Below, piece after piece: positions 33,464 to 42,515 of a DNA stretch of 64,000 nucleotides; the stretch's first letter is position 1; each line of letters starts with the position of its first letter. A model generated the notes under the pieces. The model was not told the origin of the DNA and made no database searches. It saw nothing but the letters and a program-made list of their open reading frames with translations. A program made the position numbers and the translations under genes. The stretch is from Parahoeflea alexandrii (lineage in GTDB: Bacteria > Pseudomonadota > Alphaproteobacteria > Rhizobiales > Rhizobiaceae): assembly GCF_024105735.1 (NCBI RefSeq), contig NZ_JAAAML010000001.1:1373809-1437808 (forward strand), in the 5' to 3' direction.

Positions 33464-33955
33464 ATGGACCGCCTCGACCGCAAGATACTACGCCTCCTCC
33501 AGGAGGACGCCACGCTGGCGGTGGCTGAAATCGCCAAGAAGGTAGGGCTTTCGACCACGCCCTGCTGGCGGCGAATCCAGAAACTCGAGGAAGACGGCGT
33601 GATCAAGCGGCGTGTGGCGCTGCTCGAGCCTGCTGCCGTCAATGCCAAGGTGACGGTTTTCGTCTCGATCCGCACAAACTCGCACTCGAATGAATGGCTC
33701 AAGCGGTTTTCGGAGGTGATCACCGAGTTTCCGGAGGTGGTCGAGTTCTACCGGATGAGCGGCGACGTCGATTACCTGCTGCGCGTGGTGGTGCCCGACA
33801 TCGCCGCCTATGACGCATTCTACAAGCGGCTGATCGCCAAGATCGAGATCCGCGACGTATCGTCGTCCTTCGCCATGGAGCAGATCAAGTACACCACGCA
33901 GTTGCCGCTCGACTATATTCAACTCGCCAAGGAAAAGTCTGAGTCGAACTCGTAA
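33464..33955 (+). CDS. Lrp/AsnC family transcriptional regulator
   Basis: A 163-residue regulator. The N-terminal HTH has LDRKILRLLQEDATLAVAEI and VGLSTTPCWRRIQKLEEDG; the C-terminal RAM domain has VTVFVSIRTNSHSNEWLKRF and FYRMSGDVDYLLRVVVPD for amino-acid binding and oligomer formation. CCGGAG precedes the ATG. No amino-acid gene is adjacent, so its targets are unclear; it may act at a distance or on itself. Confidence 0.92.
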   Translation: MDRLDRKILRLLQEDATLAVAEIAKKVGLSTTPCWRRIQKLEEDGVIKRRVALLEPAAVNAKVTVFVSIRTNSHSNEWLKRFSEVITEFPEVVEFYRMSGDVDYLLRVVVPDIAAYDAFYKRLIAKIEIRDVSSSFAMEQIKYTTQLPLDYIQLAKEKSESNS

Positions 33956-34115
33956 TCGACCTGCCGGCGCCTGATTGCGCCCAAAATCATCTTTTGGTTC
34001 GGGAGGAAAGTAGCGGTCTGGGCAACCTGCGATCAAATCAGTCGCGGTCTTCGCCTTCTTGGTATATAGTGAAAACTCGATATGTTTGGGGGTGTCCCCT
34101 GACCGGAGGTGTCAC

Positions 34116-34571
34116 ATGAGAACGCTACTTGCTGCAACCATTGCTCTTTCCTGCTTTGCCGCATCGGCCCATGCTGCGGGTGACGATGTCAGGACCGTCG
34201 AGACCGAAGCAGTCTTCGCCGATGTTGCCTCGGGCATCGAGAACGCCATCGTCAACCGCGGTTTCAAGATCGATTATCACGGTTTCATCGGCGATATGCT
34301 CAAGCGCACCGCGTCCGATGTGGAGGCCGGCAAGGCGCTCTACAAGGATGCTGAATTCTTCACCTTCTGCTCGGCGGTGGTGTCGCGCCAGGTAATGGAA
34401 GCCGAGATCGGCGACATCGCCTACTGCCCCTATGTGGTGTTTGTCTATGAAGCGGAAGCCAATCCGGGCACGGTCGTGGTCGGCCATCGGTTGTTGCCGG
34501 CAGGTGGTGAGCGCGATCAGGTCAATGTCTTGCTCGATGAGATCGTGACGTCTGCTGCTGAGGGCTTCTGA
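34116..34571 (+). CDS. Exported DUF302 domain protein
   Basis: A 151-residue protein with a clear Sec signal peptide (MRTLLAATIALSCFAASAHA, cleavage at about 20/21). The mature part has FADVASGIENAIVNRGFKID, FFTFCSAVVSRQVMEAE and YCPYVVFVYEAEANPGTV, matching DUF302, a small alpha/beta fold of unknown function. Two Cys could bind a ligand or form a disulfide. CCGGAGG before the ATG at 34116 sets the start; the frame is open to 34059. It stands alone. Confidence 0.75.
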   Translation: MRTLLAATIALSCFAASAHAAGDDVRTVETEAVFADVASGIENAIVNRGFKIDYHGFIGDMLKRTASDVEAGKALYKDAEFFTFCSAVVSRQVMEAEIGDIAYCPYVVFVYEAEANPGTVVVGHRLLPAGGERDQVNVLLDEIVTSAAEGF

Positions 34572-34603
34572 CAGCAGATCAGGCTGCTGAGAAGTTGCGG
34601 GCC

Positions 34604-35353
34604 TTACAGTTTGCCCAGTATTCGCTGTCTGTTGGCGGCGGTCTTCTTCTGGCCGATCATGGCAATGCGCTTGGGGTCGGACAGTTCCCTGACCGCGTCC
34701 TTGCCGATCCAGCGCGCCGTCTTGTCTTGAGATGAGGCGAGCTTTTCCGCCAGAGCGAGCGCTGGTCCGTGGCAGTCCATGCTGCGTTTCCCGATCTGCC
34801 GGAGCGCCCAGTTGACAGCCTTCTTGACGAAATTGCGCGGATCGGTGGCGTGGATTTCAATCATTGGTAGAAGCGCGATGAAATCCGCGTCGTCGCGTTT
34901 CTTCAGGTGCACCGCGGCCCAGGCGATCATGGCGAAGGCGGTGCGGCGGACGAATTCGCGGTCGTCGGCGGCGAACTCCGGCACCAGTTCATCGAGATGG
35001 CCGGCGGCGACGAACAGATCCGACGCGTGGTCGACAATTTCCCAGCTGTCGAAGTCGCCGGTCATCTCGCGGGCCTGATCCGGGCTGACCCGGGCCGGCT
35101 CCTCGGTAAAGAGGGCCAGCAGCCGGGCTTCGCGAATGCCGGTCCGCCAGAGGTCCAGCGCGCGCTCATGATTGCGCCCCAGCGTCTTTCCGAATGGCCT
35201 CAGCGCGGTGTTGCCGACGCCATAGGCCTTTTCGGTGTTGATGCCGAAGCGCGCCATGCCGGCAATGTTGTGAGCCGACCCGTGCGCCTCTAGCCACGCC
35301 AGGATGTCGGGCAGGCTGTAGTCGGCGTTTTCGGGAGGCCGGCGGGGCGCCAT
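34604..35353 (-). CDS. DNA alkylation repair protein (AlkD-like HEAT repeat)
   Basis: A 249-residue helical protein. NIAGMARFGINTEKAYGVG, LRPFGKTLGRNHERALDLW and IREARLLALF are the N-terminal AlkD signatures; later come TGDFDSWEIVDHASDLF, FVRRTAFAMIAWAAVH, and DPRNFVKKAVNWALRQIGKR with the Asp-Arg pair used in base excision. AlkD removes bulky alkylated purines without base flipping. Its ATG lies one base after the stop of the beta-hydroxyacid dehydrogenase, so the two are co-translated, an unexpected pairing. Confidence 0.88.
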   Translation of the reverse strand: MAPRRPPENADYSLPDILAWLEAHGSAHNIAGMARFGINTEKAYGVGNTALRPFGKTLGRNHERALDLWRTGIREARLLALFTEEPARVSPDQAREMTGDFDSWEIVDHASDLFVAAGHLDELVPEFAADDREFVRRTAFAMIAWAAVHLKKRDDADFIALLPMIEIHATDPRNFVKKAVNWALRQIGKRSMDCHGPALALAEKLASSQDKTARWIGKDAVRELSDPKRIAMIGQKKTAANRQRILGKL

Positions 35354-35354
35354 G

Positions 35355-36224
35355 TCATTTTTCCAGGCGGGCCAGCAGCGAGGAGGTGTCCCAGCGGTTG
35401 CCGCCCATCGCCTGGACATCGGCGTAGAACTGGTCGACCAATGCCGTTACCGGCAGCGTCGCGCCATTGCGCTTGGCCTCGTTGAGCACGATGTCGAGAT
35501 CCTTGCGCATCCAGTCGACAGCGAAGCCGTAATCGTACTTGCCGACATTCATGGTCTTGTGGCGGTTTTCCATCTGCCAGGAACCCGCAGCCCCCTTGGA
35601 GATGACATCAACCACCTTCTCGATGTCGAGACCGGCCTTCTTGCCAAAGTGAATGCCTTCGGCCAGACCCTGAACCAGGCCCGCGATGCAGATCTGGTTG
35701 ATCATCTTGGTCAGCTGGCCGCTGCCGACCGGGCCCATCAGGCCGACCATTCGGGCATAGGCGTCGATGACGGGGCTTGCCTTTTCGAACGTCGCCTCGT
35801 CGCCGCCGACCATGACGGTCAACACGCCGTTGTCGGCCCCGGCCTGGCCGCCGGACACCGGCGCATCGAGAAAGCCGCAGCCCTTGGCGGCGCAGGCTTC
35901 GGCCAGCTCACGCGCCACTTCGGCGGAAGCCGTGGTGTTGTCGATCAGGATGGCGCCATTCTTGATGCCGCTGAGAACCCCGTCCGGGCCAAGCGTCACG
36001 GCGCGCAGGTCATCGTCGTTGCCGACGCATGTGAAGACGAAATCGGCGCCCTTGGCAGCCTCGGCCGGAGTGTCGCAGGCGGTGCCGCCAAACTCATCGG
36101 CCCACTTGCGGGCTTTCTCCGCAGTGCGGTTGTAAACCCTAAGTTCGTGGCCGCCCTTGGTCTTGAGGTGTCCCGCCATGGGGTAGCCCATCACGCCAAG
36201 TCCGATGAAGGAAACTGTTGCCAT
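35355..36224 (-). CDS. NAD(P)-dependent beta-hydroxyacid dehydrogenase (3-hydroxyisobutyrate dehydrogenase type)
   Basis: A 289-residue oxidoreductase. It has the dinucleotide motif VSFIGLGVMGYPMAGHL, the substrate segment FLDAPVSGGQAGADNG, and the catalytic Lys in SGQLTKMINQICIAG. The family covers 3-hydroxyisobutyrate, tartronate semialdehyde and related substrates; the exact one cannot be read. ATG 36224 follows AAGGA. It is divergent from the penicillin acylase gene and coupled to the AlkD-like gene. Confidence 0.85.
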   Translation of the reverse strand: MATVSFIGLGVMGYPMAGHLKTKGGHELRVYNRTAEKARKWADEFGGTACDTPAEAAKGADFVFTCVGNDDDLRAVTLGPDGVLSGIKNGAILIDNTTASAEVARELAEACAAKGCGFLDAPVSGGQAGADNGVLTVMVGGDEATFEKASPVIDAYARMVGLMGPVGSGQLTKMINQICIAGLVQGLAEGIHFGKKAGLDIEKVVDVISKGAAGSWQMENRHKTMNVGKYDYGFAVDWMRKDLDIVLNEAKRNGATLPVTALVDQFYADVQAMGGNRWDTSSLLARLEK

Positions 36225-36318
36225 TTCGCCTATCCTTTTGTCACAAATGCGCTTTACGGCTGACCTGATTGCGCGATACGTAAGGCAGGCCGCCGGTTCC
36301 TGGGAGGGACATAAACCA

Positions 36319-38781
36319 ATGATGCGCATCGTCAAAGGGCTTATCAAGCTCATTCTTCTGCTGGTTCCGCTGGCGGTAATGGCTCTGGGCGCGGGAATGC
36401 TGTGGGCTTCGCGCTCGCAAGCGCCCTCCGACGGGGCCATGCAAATTGCCGGACTGGGCGGCGAGGTGACGATCACGCGGGACGTTAACGGCGTGCCGCA
36501 CATCAAGGCCGCGACCCGGGGCGATGTCGCAGCCGGCCTCGGATTTGCGCATGCACAGGACCGGCTCTGGCAGATGGAAGTCAGCCGCATGGCCGGGCAG
36601 GGGCGCCTGTCCGAACTGTTTGGCGGCGCCACGGTCAGCACCGATATCTGGCTCAGGACCATGGCGATCAGCGAGGCAGCGGAAGCTTCGCTTGCCGTCA
36701 TGGACGCGGACACGATGGTGATGCTCGAGGGTTATGCGCGCGGCGTCAACGCCTGGATCGAGCGGAACCCACAGGTGTTTTCCTCCCGGCTGCCGCCCGA
36801 ATATGTGATCCTCGGCTACAAGCCGGAGCCCTGGCGGCCGGTGGATACGCTGACCGCGATCAAGATGATGTCGGTTTCGCTCGCAGAGAACCTTGGCGAA
36901 GAAGCGCTGCGTCTCGGTTTTCACCGGATCGGGCTGAGCGAGGCGGAAATCCGCGATCTGCTGCCTTACCTCGATGTCGACACTCCGCCGGAGATGCCGG
37001 ATCTGACGGCGCTGCTTGGTCTTGATCCGGCGCCGATCGGCGAGCCCGCGACCACGGCCGATGCATCGGCAGTCTTTGACGACATCGATGGCGTTCTGGC
37101 GACGGGCGCTTCCAACAATTGGGTTGTTTCGGGTGAGCGGACCCAGTCGGGACTGCCGATCGTTGCCAATGATCCGCATCTTGGCCTGATGGCGCCGTCG
37201 ATCTGGTACCTTGCGCATCTGGAGGTGACAGGGGAGTTCGACGAACCAAGGCGCCTGATCGGAGTTTCGCTGCCGGGCACGCCCTTCGTGCTGCTGGGAC
37301 GGGGCAACGACATCGCCTGGGGGTTCACCAACACGGCGACCGATGCGCAGGACGTGTTTGTCGAGCGGGTCAATCCCGACAATCCGGACGAGTATCTGAC
37401 GCCCACCGGTTGGGCGCCGTTCGGGCAGAAAGAGGAAGTCATCAAGGTCAAGGGTGGTGAAGACCAGAGCTTCACCCGGCGCTGGACCCGCCACGGACCT
37501 GTCTTCCCGGCGACCTACAAGCATTTCGACAGGTTGTTGCCCCAGAACACCGTTGCGGCGCTGCAATGGGTGGCGCTTGCGCATGACGACACCACGGCCA
37601 TGGTCGGGCCGCGGCTTTACAGCATGCGCACGGTCGAGGATTTCCAGAACGGGTTCGACGCTTTCCTGACGCCGATGCAGTCGATGGTGGTGGCTGACAG
37701 GTCCGGCAATATCGGTTTTGTTGCTGCGGGGCGGGTGCCGCGGCGCGATCCTGCCAACCGGCTGATGGGCCGTGCGCCGGCGCCGGGATGGAACGCGATC
37801 TATGACTGGCGTGGCTATGCGCCCTACAGGGATCTGCCGCGGCAGACCAACCCGGACAGCGGGCTGATCGCCACGGCCAACACCAAGATTGTCGGGCCGG
37901 AGTATCCGCTTCATCTGACCTTCGACTGGGAAGAACCTTACCGTCAGAACCGCATCGAGACGCTGTTCAACGGATCCGGCGAGAAGCACACGCCGGCGAT
38001 GTCGCGGCAGATGCAGGCCGATATCTTCTCTCCGGCCTTTGCCAGTCTGAAGCCGCGCATGCTCAAGGCATTGGAGGGCAAGTCCCTGTCTCAAGACAAT
38101 CAGGCGCTTGTTGCCCGGCTTGCCTCCTGGGACGAGACCATGGCGCGCGACAAGATGGAGCCGCTCCTGTTCATGGCCTGGGTTCGTCACACCATGATGA
38201 TGACGTTTGAAGACGATCTGGGTTTTATGTTCAGGGACTGGTTCAAGATCCGCGGCAAGGTGGTCGAGCGGCTGCTCGACGGCCAGACCGCGCGCAACTG
38301 GTGCGATGTCAAATCCACCACGGACGAGGAAAGCTGCGAGCAGATCGTCACAGACGCCTTCGGGGCTGCGGTTGCAGAACTTTCCGAACGGTATGGCGAG
38401 GATCCGGGCACATGGCGCTGGGGTCAGGCGCATTACGCCAAGGGCGCGCACCGCCCGTTCGGCGAAGTGAGCCTGCTCAGGCGGTTCTTCAATGTCGAGG
38501 TGGAAAGCGGCGGCGGGCCGTTCACGCTGGACCGCGGACGCACCCAGGTCCAGGACGACAAGGATCCCTATGCCAACACCAATGCGGCCAGCTATCGCGG
38601 CATCTTCGACATGGCCGATCTCGACCGCTCCACCTACATCCAGACGACCGGACAATCAGGCAATGTGTTCTCTGGCCATTACAACGATTTCGCGCCGATC
38701 TGGGCCGATGTGAACTCGATCGAGATCCCGGCCACGGACGTGGCCGATCCGGTGGGGGTATGGAGCCTCAGCCCGGGGTAA
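36319..38781 (+). CDS. Penicillin acylase family protein (Ntn hydrolase)
   Basis: An 820-residue exported N-terminal nucleophile hydrolase precursor. A hydrophobic helix at about 5-30 is a signal anchor or peptide. The small alpha chain has ITRDVNGVPHIKA and LGFAHAQDRLWQMEVSRM; the spacer ends at GVLATGA and the beta chain begins at Ser 265 in SNNWVVSG, the self-cleavage nucleophile. NDPHLGLMAPSIWYLAHLEV follows. Substrates in the family are N-acyl compounds such as penicillins, acyl-homoserine lactones and cyclic lipopeptides. ATG 36319 is chosen behind GGGAGGG; the frame is open to 36205. Confidence 0.88.
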   Translation: MMRIVKGLIKLILLLVPLAVMALGAGMLWASRSQAPSDGAMQIAGLGGEVTITRDVNGVPHIKAATRGDVAAGLGFAHAQDRLWQMEVSRMAGQGRLSELFGGATVSTDIWLRTMAISEAAEASLAVMDADTMVMLEGYARGVNAWIERNPQVFSSRLPPEYVILGYKPEPWRPVDTLTAIKMMSVSLAENLGEEALRLGFHRIGLSEAEIRDLLPYLDVDTPPEMPDLTALLGLDPAPIGEPATTADASAVFDDIDGVLATGASNNWVVSGERTQSGLPIVANDPHLGLMAPSIWYLAHLEVTGEFDEPRRLIGVSLPGTPFVLLGRGNDIAWGFTNTATDAQDVFVERVNPDNPDEYLTPTGWAPFGQKEEVIKVKGGEDQSFTRRWTRHGPVFPATYKHFDRLLPQNTVAALQWVALAHDDTTAMVGPRLYSMRTVEDFQNGFDAFLTPMQSMVVADRSGNIGFVAAGRVPRRDPANRLMGRAPAPGWNAIYDWRGYAPYRDLPRQTNPDSGLIATANTKIVGPEYPLHLTFDWEEPYRQNRIETLFNGSGEKHTPAMSRQMQADIFSPAFASLKPRMLKALEGKSLSQDNQALVARLASWDETMARDKMEPLLFMAWVRHTMMMTFEDDLGFMFRDWFKIRGKVVERLLDGQTARNWCDVKSTTDEESCEQIVTDAFGAAVAELSERYGEDPGTWRWGQAHYAKGAHRPFGEVSLLRRFFNVEVESGGGPFTLDRGRTQVQDDKDPYANTNAASYRGIFDMADLDRSTYIQTTGQSGNVFSGHYNDFAPIWADVNSIEIPATDVADPVGVWSLSPG

Positions 38782-38837
38782 GGCTGATCCGGCAAGGCTC
38801 CGTCATAGCCACGGCCCTTTATTGCGACCGAAGAGAT

Positions 38838-38879
38838 GCGACCCGGACGAGGAGAGAAACCACTCCGTTGCCGGGTCGC
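38838..38879. terminator. Long stem-loop between convergent genes
   Basis: GCGACCCGG (38838-38846) pairs with CCGGGTCGC (38871-38879), with a second short stem GGAG/CTCC inside the loop. It separates the ends of the convergent penicillin acylase and TPR genes. No U-run follows. Confidence 0.5.
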
Positions 38880-38900
38880 GGCTTGCTGCAGCGACGAGTA

Positions 38901-39434
38901 TCAGTAGCTGTAGGTCTTGCCTGACTGGATTGCCTGACGCAGCGCGAGGCCAGGCCAATCCCACTTACCGCCACGGGCTTCGATCTCCGCCAGTTGCACG
39001 CTGGCGCCCTTGACGTCGCCTGCGGCCACCAGACCCTGGCCCATATAGGACCGTGCAAGCAGATTGTCCGGATTGCTCTTCAATGCGGCCTGATAGTATT
39101 GCATCCCAAGTTCGACACGTCCGGCCTTGCGATGGGTGAACCCATAGTAAGTCAGCACACGGCTCTCATTCTGATCCGACATTGCCGCAAGCACTGTGAG
39201 CGCGTCGTCATACTTGCCGGCATAGGCGAGTTCACGTACCGCGGAGTAACGCGTGTCGTCATCCAGCCGGCTCTCCTTTGCGTTGACGCAGGATTTGGTT
39301 TTCTTGTCCCAGATCTTGCCATCCTTGCAGACTTTGGTGGTCTCTGTCGGCTTCGGGGGAGATGTGTCTGTGGTTCCGGCGGCAAAGACCGCGGTCGGCA
39401 TCATGAGTGCTGCTGCGAAGAGAAGACGGCGCAT
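38901..39434 (-). CDS. Exported TPR-like protein
   Basis: A 177-residue protein with a signal peptide (MRRLLFAAALMMPTAVFA, cleavage after about 19). A short region with two Cys (VCKDGKIWDKKTKSCVN) resembles a small disulfide loop. Tetratricopeptide-type helices follow: YSAVRELAYAGKYDDALTVL, LTYYGFTHRKAGRVELGMQY and LLARSYMGQGLVAAGDVKGA. It is probably a periplasmic adaptor. AAGGAA is in front of the ATG. No partner gene is adjacent. Confidence 0.75.
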   Translation of the reverse strand: MRRLLFAAALMMPTAVFAAGTTDTSPPKPTETTKVCKDGKIWDKKTKSCVNAKESRLDDDTRYSAVRELAYAGKYDDALTVLAAMSDQNESRVLTYYGFTHRKAGRVELGMQYYQAALKSNPDNLLARSYMGQGLVAAGDVKGASVQLAEIEARGGKWDWPGLALRQAIQSGKTYSY

Positions 39435-39708
39435 TGTAGGTTCCTTCCGAGTGCGTTGACATGAGTCATACGTTGCCGCCCGCTGGATAATTTCAAGAGA
39501 TCACGCTTCTGTGATCGCCGGAATCTGAATGCGATCCGGCCGGAATTGCTTGCGCTACGTTACAGCGGGCCAAAATTCGACACAGCCCTGCCGCCCCCTT
39601 CTCTTGGTAAAGTTTGTGGGCTGGGGTTGCGGCGGTGCGCGAGGTGCTTAAGTGACAGGCTGGAACGACGCTGCAGTCGCACCGCCTTTTTCACATCAAG
39701 GATCGAGA

Positions 39709-40539
39709 ATGACTGACCAGAAAAACATTGCTTTTCATGACGGACACGCAATTCCGCAGCTCGGGTTTGGTATCTGGCAGATCCCGCAGGACGAGACTGC
39801 GGCCGCCGTCGCCAGCGCCATCAAGACCGGTTACCGGCTGATCGACGGAGCTTTCATCTACGGTAACGAAGCCGGTCTTGGCGAAGGCCTCAGGAGTTCT
39901 GGCGTGCCGCGCGAGGAGATCTTCGTCACCACCAAGATCTGGAACCGTGATCAGGGGCGCGACAAGGCCCGGGCTTCGGTCGAGCGAAGCCTGAAGAGGA
40001 TCGGTGTCGATCAGCTCGACCTGGTTCTGATACACTGGCCGGTGCCGAGCCAGGATCTCTATATCGAAACCTGGAAGGCGATGATCGAAATGCGCAACGA
40101 GGGCCTGATGCGCTCGATCGGCGTGTCGAACTTCAATGCCGACCATCTGGCCCGGCTGATCGCGGAAACCGGCGAGACGCCGGTGCTCAACCAGATCGAA
40201 ATCAATCCGCTCCTGCAGCAGCCCGACCTGCGTGCGGTCTGCGATGCGCACAAGATTGTAACGCAAGCCTGGACTCCTCTTGGCAATGCACGCTCGTTCG
40301 AGGCCAAGCCGATCGCGACGGCTGCAGCGCGTACCGGAAAGAGCCCGGCACAGGTGATCCTGCGCTGGCACATGCAGCTCGGCCATGCTGCGATCGCCCG
40401 CTCGGTCAATCCGGGCCGTCAGGCGGAGAACCTCAACGTGTTCGACTTCACGCTGACCGACGACGAAATGAAGGCTATCGAGGGTCTCGATGTCGGCCTG
40501 CGCAATGGCCCCGATCCCTCTGTGTTCAAGATGAAGTAG
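39709..40539 (+). CDS. Aldo/keto reductase (2,5-diketo-D-gluconate reductase-like)
   Basis: A 276-residue TIM-barrel reductase. The catalytic tetrad is visible: Asp and Tyr in LIDGAFIYGNE, Lys in TTKIWN, His in LVLIHWPVP. SIGVSNFNADHLARLI, NQIEINPLLQQ and the C-terminal IARSVNPGRQAENLNVFDF NADPH-binding region agree, although the usual Pro-Lys of IPKS is altered (ARSV). ATG 39709 follows CAAGGATCG. Typical substrates are aldehydes and keto sugars. Confidence 0.88.
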   Translation: MTDQKNIAFHDGHAIPQLGFGIWQIPQDETAAAVASAIKTGYRLIDGAFIYGNEAGLGEGLRSSGVPREEIFVTTKIWNRDQGRDKARASVERSLKRIGVDQLDLVLIHWPVPSQDLYIETWKAMIEMRNEGLMRSIGVSNFNADHLARLIAETGETPVLNQIEINPLLQQPDLRAVCDAHKIVTQAWTPLGNARSFEAKPIATAAARTGKSPAQVILRWHMQLGHAAIARSVNPGRQAENLNVFDFTLTDDEMKAIEGLDVGLRNGPDPSVFKMK

Positions 40540-40622
40540 TCACTTCCGAATAGGGCGTTATACAAGAACCGTGAAGTGGCAAAATGAATTGATTGTGGTT
40601 CTCACGTAGCCAATATCTTTTG

Positions 40623-40652
40623 TTGATCTCGATAAAATGTGTGGGATATAAA
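40623..40652 (+). promoter_or_regulatory. Candidate promoter of the AT-rich orphan gene
   Basis: TTGATC (40623-40628) and TATAAA (40647-40652) are 18 bases apart and about 70 bases before the gene start, in a clearly AT-rich stretch. This looks like a strong sigma-70-type promoter, unlike the GC-rich surroundings. Confidence 0.45.
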
Positions 40653-40723
40653 GGATAATATTTAGTGCGTTGGGTTATGTATTTAGTGGAAATTGGAATG
40701 TCGCTTGTGTGGGGTAGAGATTG

Positions 40724-41440
40724 ATGAATTCTGTAGCCCGTAACAAAATTGAGACTGCGATTTCTCAAATACGAACCTTCTTGGAGGTCGACTTAGTTGC
40801 TGCATTTGACGGGAAGCAATGCTTTGAACCTCAGGTAGGCTGGGCCCCAATAGCCACGGCATGCATTGATATCAGGGCTAACGATCACTTTTTGAACGAT
40901 GACGGGAAAGCGCTTCTGGAGCTGATGATATCCAGGCTTGAAGACAACCTGAATGATATTGTTTCCGTTCTACGAGAAGCTGCCGACGGGCAGACAGGCG
41001 AAGATCTACTCAAAAAACTCCGCAAGGCTATTGAGGTAACAAAATCTGATTTTTCGGAGATGGCGGGTCAATATCAATCGTTGAACGACGGCTACATTTC
41101 ACCAATTATAAATTATGGGAGAATGCATGTGGGTGATGTGTTCAAAGACATAAGAGAATCTCAGATAATCAACAGGTCAATTGTAAATAATACGCTGAAC
41201 AATCTGAGAATTCGGTCGGACGAAAATTTGGCTTCATTTGTTGGCGCTCTCTCGGCGGTTGTTGAGAAATCGCAAAATAAAGAGGCTGGAGAGTTGTTGG
41301 ACCAATTCAATGAAGAATTGTCACGTTCGGAGCCACGTAAGTCTCTACTTAGGCGGTCATGGAAATCTCTTGTCGAAGTGCTTCCTGACGTTGCGAAAAT
41401 CGCAGGTGCTAGTGCCGCTTTAGCTAAGCTGATTGGTTGA
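40724..41440 (+). CDS. AT-rich orphan protein of unknown function
   Basis: A 238-residue mostly helical protein with no family I can name. The base composition is far lower in GC than all neighbours, and codons are unlike theirs, for example frequent AAA, AAT and TTA-type choices, so it was probably acquired by transfer. The middle has ESQIINRSIVNNTLNNL, then a long helix with SAVVEKSQNKEAGELLDQF, then SEPRKSLLRRSWKSLVEVLP and a hydrophobic end (AKIAGASAALAKLIG). From memory, similar tails occur on uncharacterised proteins in variable islands, some linked to phage defence; this is an impression only. ATG 40724 lies behind GGGGTAGAG. It stands alone between an aldo/keto reductase and a methyltransferase gene. 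Confidence 0.65.
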   Translation: MNSVARNKIETAISQIRTFLEVDLVAAFDGKQCFEPQVGWAPIATACIDIRANDHFLNDDGKALLELMISRLEDNLNDIVSVLREAADGQTGEDLLKKLRKAIEVTKSDFSEMAGQYQSLNDGYISPIINYGRMHVGDVFKDIRESQIINRSIVNNTLNNLRIRSDENLASFVGALSAVVEKSQNKEAGELLDQFNEELSRSEPRKSLLRRSWKSLVEVLPDVAKIAGASAALAKLIG

Positions 41441-41629
41441 AAATTGAGAATGCAACCTCATGTAACAATTGAATTTTGAAATGCTGAGCATGCCAATACA
41501 AATTTGGAAGCGGCGATTGGCGGTACCGTAATGAACTTTAGAAAAGCTGCACAGCAGTCATCAGATCATCGTTGATGAACAGGCCTGCCTCTAAGGGCCG
41601 GAACTCTGCCGCCGCCCGATCAGGATGCC

Positions 41630-42442
41630 CTATCTCATCCGCGCGATGAAAAGATGGCCTGCAATCGGCAGGCCCTGTTCGTGGCGGACAATGATGTCGC
41701 CGGCCTCCAGCGTCTCGAAGCCCGCAGCGGTGAGTGCCTCGCGGACATAGGACTCGGTGTGGGCGAAGCGCTGGAAGCGGCCAACCGTGTAGGGGCGGCC
41801 CTCGAAATCGGCGTCGGGCAGGGTCTCGCTCGAGAAGCAGAACAGTGCGCCTCGCGTGGCGTTTTTCGCTGCTGCCTCGAACAGCGGCTCAAGTGCGCCG
41901 AGATAGGGCAACACGTCGGTCGCGGCGATGAGATCGAACGGCTCGTCGTCATTGTCCTCGAGATAGTCGACAGCGTCGGCCACGTAGAGCGTGTCGTAGA
42001 GGCCCTTCTCATGGGCGATCTCGACCATGTTCTCGGCGAGATCGAGGCCGGTAGCGTCATCGACCATGTCTTCGAGCGCGCCGCCGGTCAGGCCGGTGCC
42101 GCAGCCGAGATCGAGCATCCGGTCGAAGCTGGTGAGGCCGAGTTCGATCAGGCGCTGCCTGAGCAAGAGCGGCACATGGTAGCCCAGGTCCTCGACCAGA
42201 ACCTTGTCGAAGACATCGGCATGCTGGTCGAACAGGGTGGCGACATAGGCTTCGGGTGCGCGCACGGGGATCTCGCCGCGCTTCATCGAGGCGAGCCTTA
42301 CCGCGGCACCGCCGTGATCATCGGGATCGAGCGCCAGAACCTCGGCGTAGGCCGCTGCGGCGAGATCGAACTCGCCGGATTTCTCCAGCGCAAGTGCGCG
42401 GTTATAGGCTTCCGCCAAAGCATCGTCGTCTGTTCTGGCCAT
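41630..42442 (-). CDS. SAM-dependent methyltransferase with N-terminal TPR-like helices
   Basis: A 270-residue protein. The first 50 residues form a TPR-like hairpin (AEAYNRALALEKSGEFDLAA, YAEVLALDPDDHGG). The methyltransferase domain follows with FDRMLDLGCGTGLTGGALED as SAM motif I, ATGLDLAENMVEIA, FDLIAATDVLPYLG and LFCFSSETLPDADF. This layout is found in TPR-methyltransferases of unknown target. ATG 42442 is chosen; one at 42457 is possible. It is downstream of the ABC permease genes on the same strand. Confidence 0.75.
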   Translation of the reverse strand: MARTDDDALAEAYNRALALEKSGEFDLAAAAYAEVLALDPDDHGGAAVRLASMKRGEIPVRAPEAYVATLFDQHADVFDKVLVEDLGYHVPLLLRQRLIELGLTSFDRMLDLGCGTGLTGGALEDMVDDATGLDLAENMVEIAHEKGLYDTLYVADAVDYLEDNDDEPFDLIAATDVLPYLGALEPLFEAAAKNATRGALFCFSSETLPDADFEGRPYTVGRFQRFAHTESYVREALTAAGFETLEAGDIIVRHEQGLPIAGHLFIARMR

Positions 42443-42515
42443 CTGGAGGCTCCACATCTGGTTTCGCGCCCCTTTTATACAAAGGTGCGGTCGCGGCAAG
42501 CGGCGAATGGCCCGG

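Noticed and set aside
36241-38655. Long open frame opposite the penicillin acylase gene
   Set aside because: Arg/His/Pro-rich translation without domains; the + strand encodes a complete Ntn hydrolase.
40540-41629. Insertion sequence or prophage remnant around the AT-rich gene
   Set aside because: No transposase or integrase, no flanking inverted or direct repeats, no tRNA target could be found.
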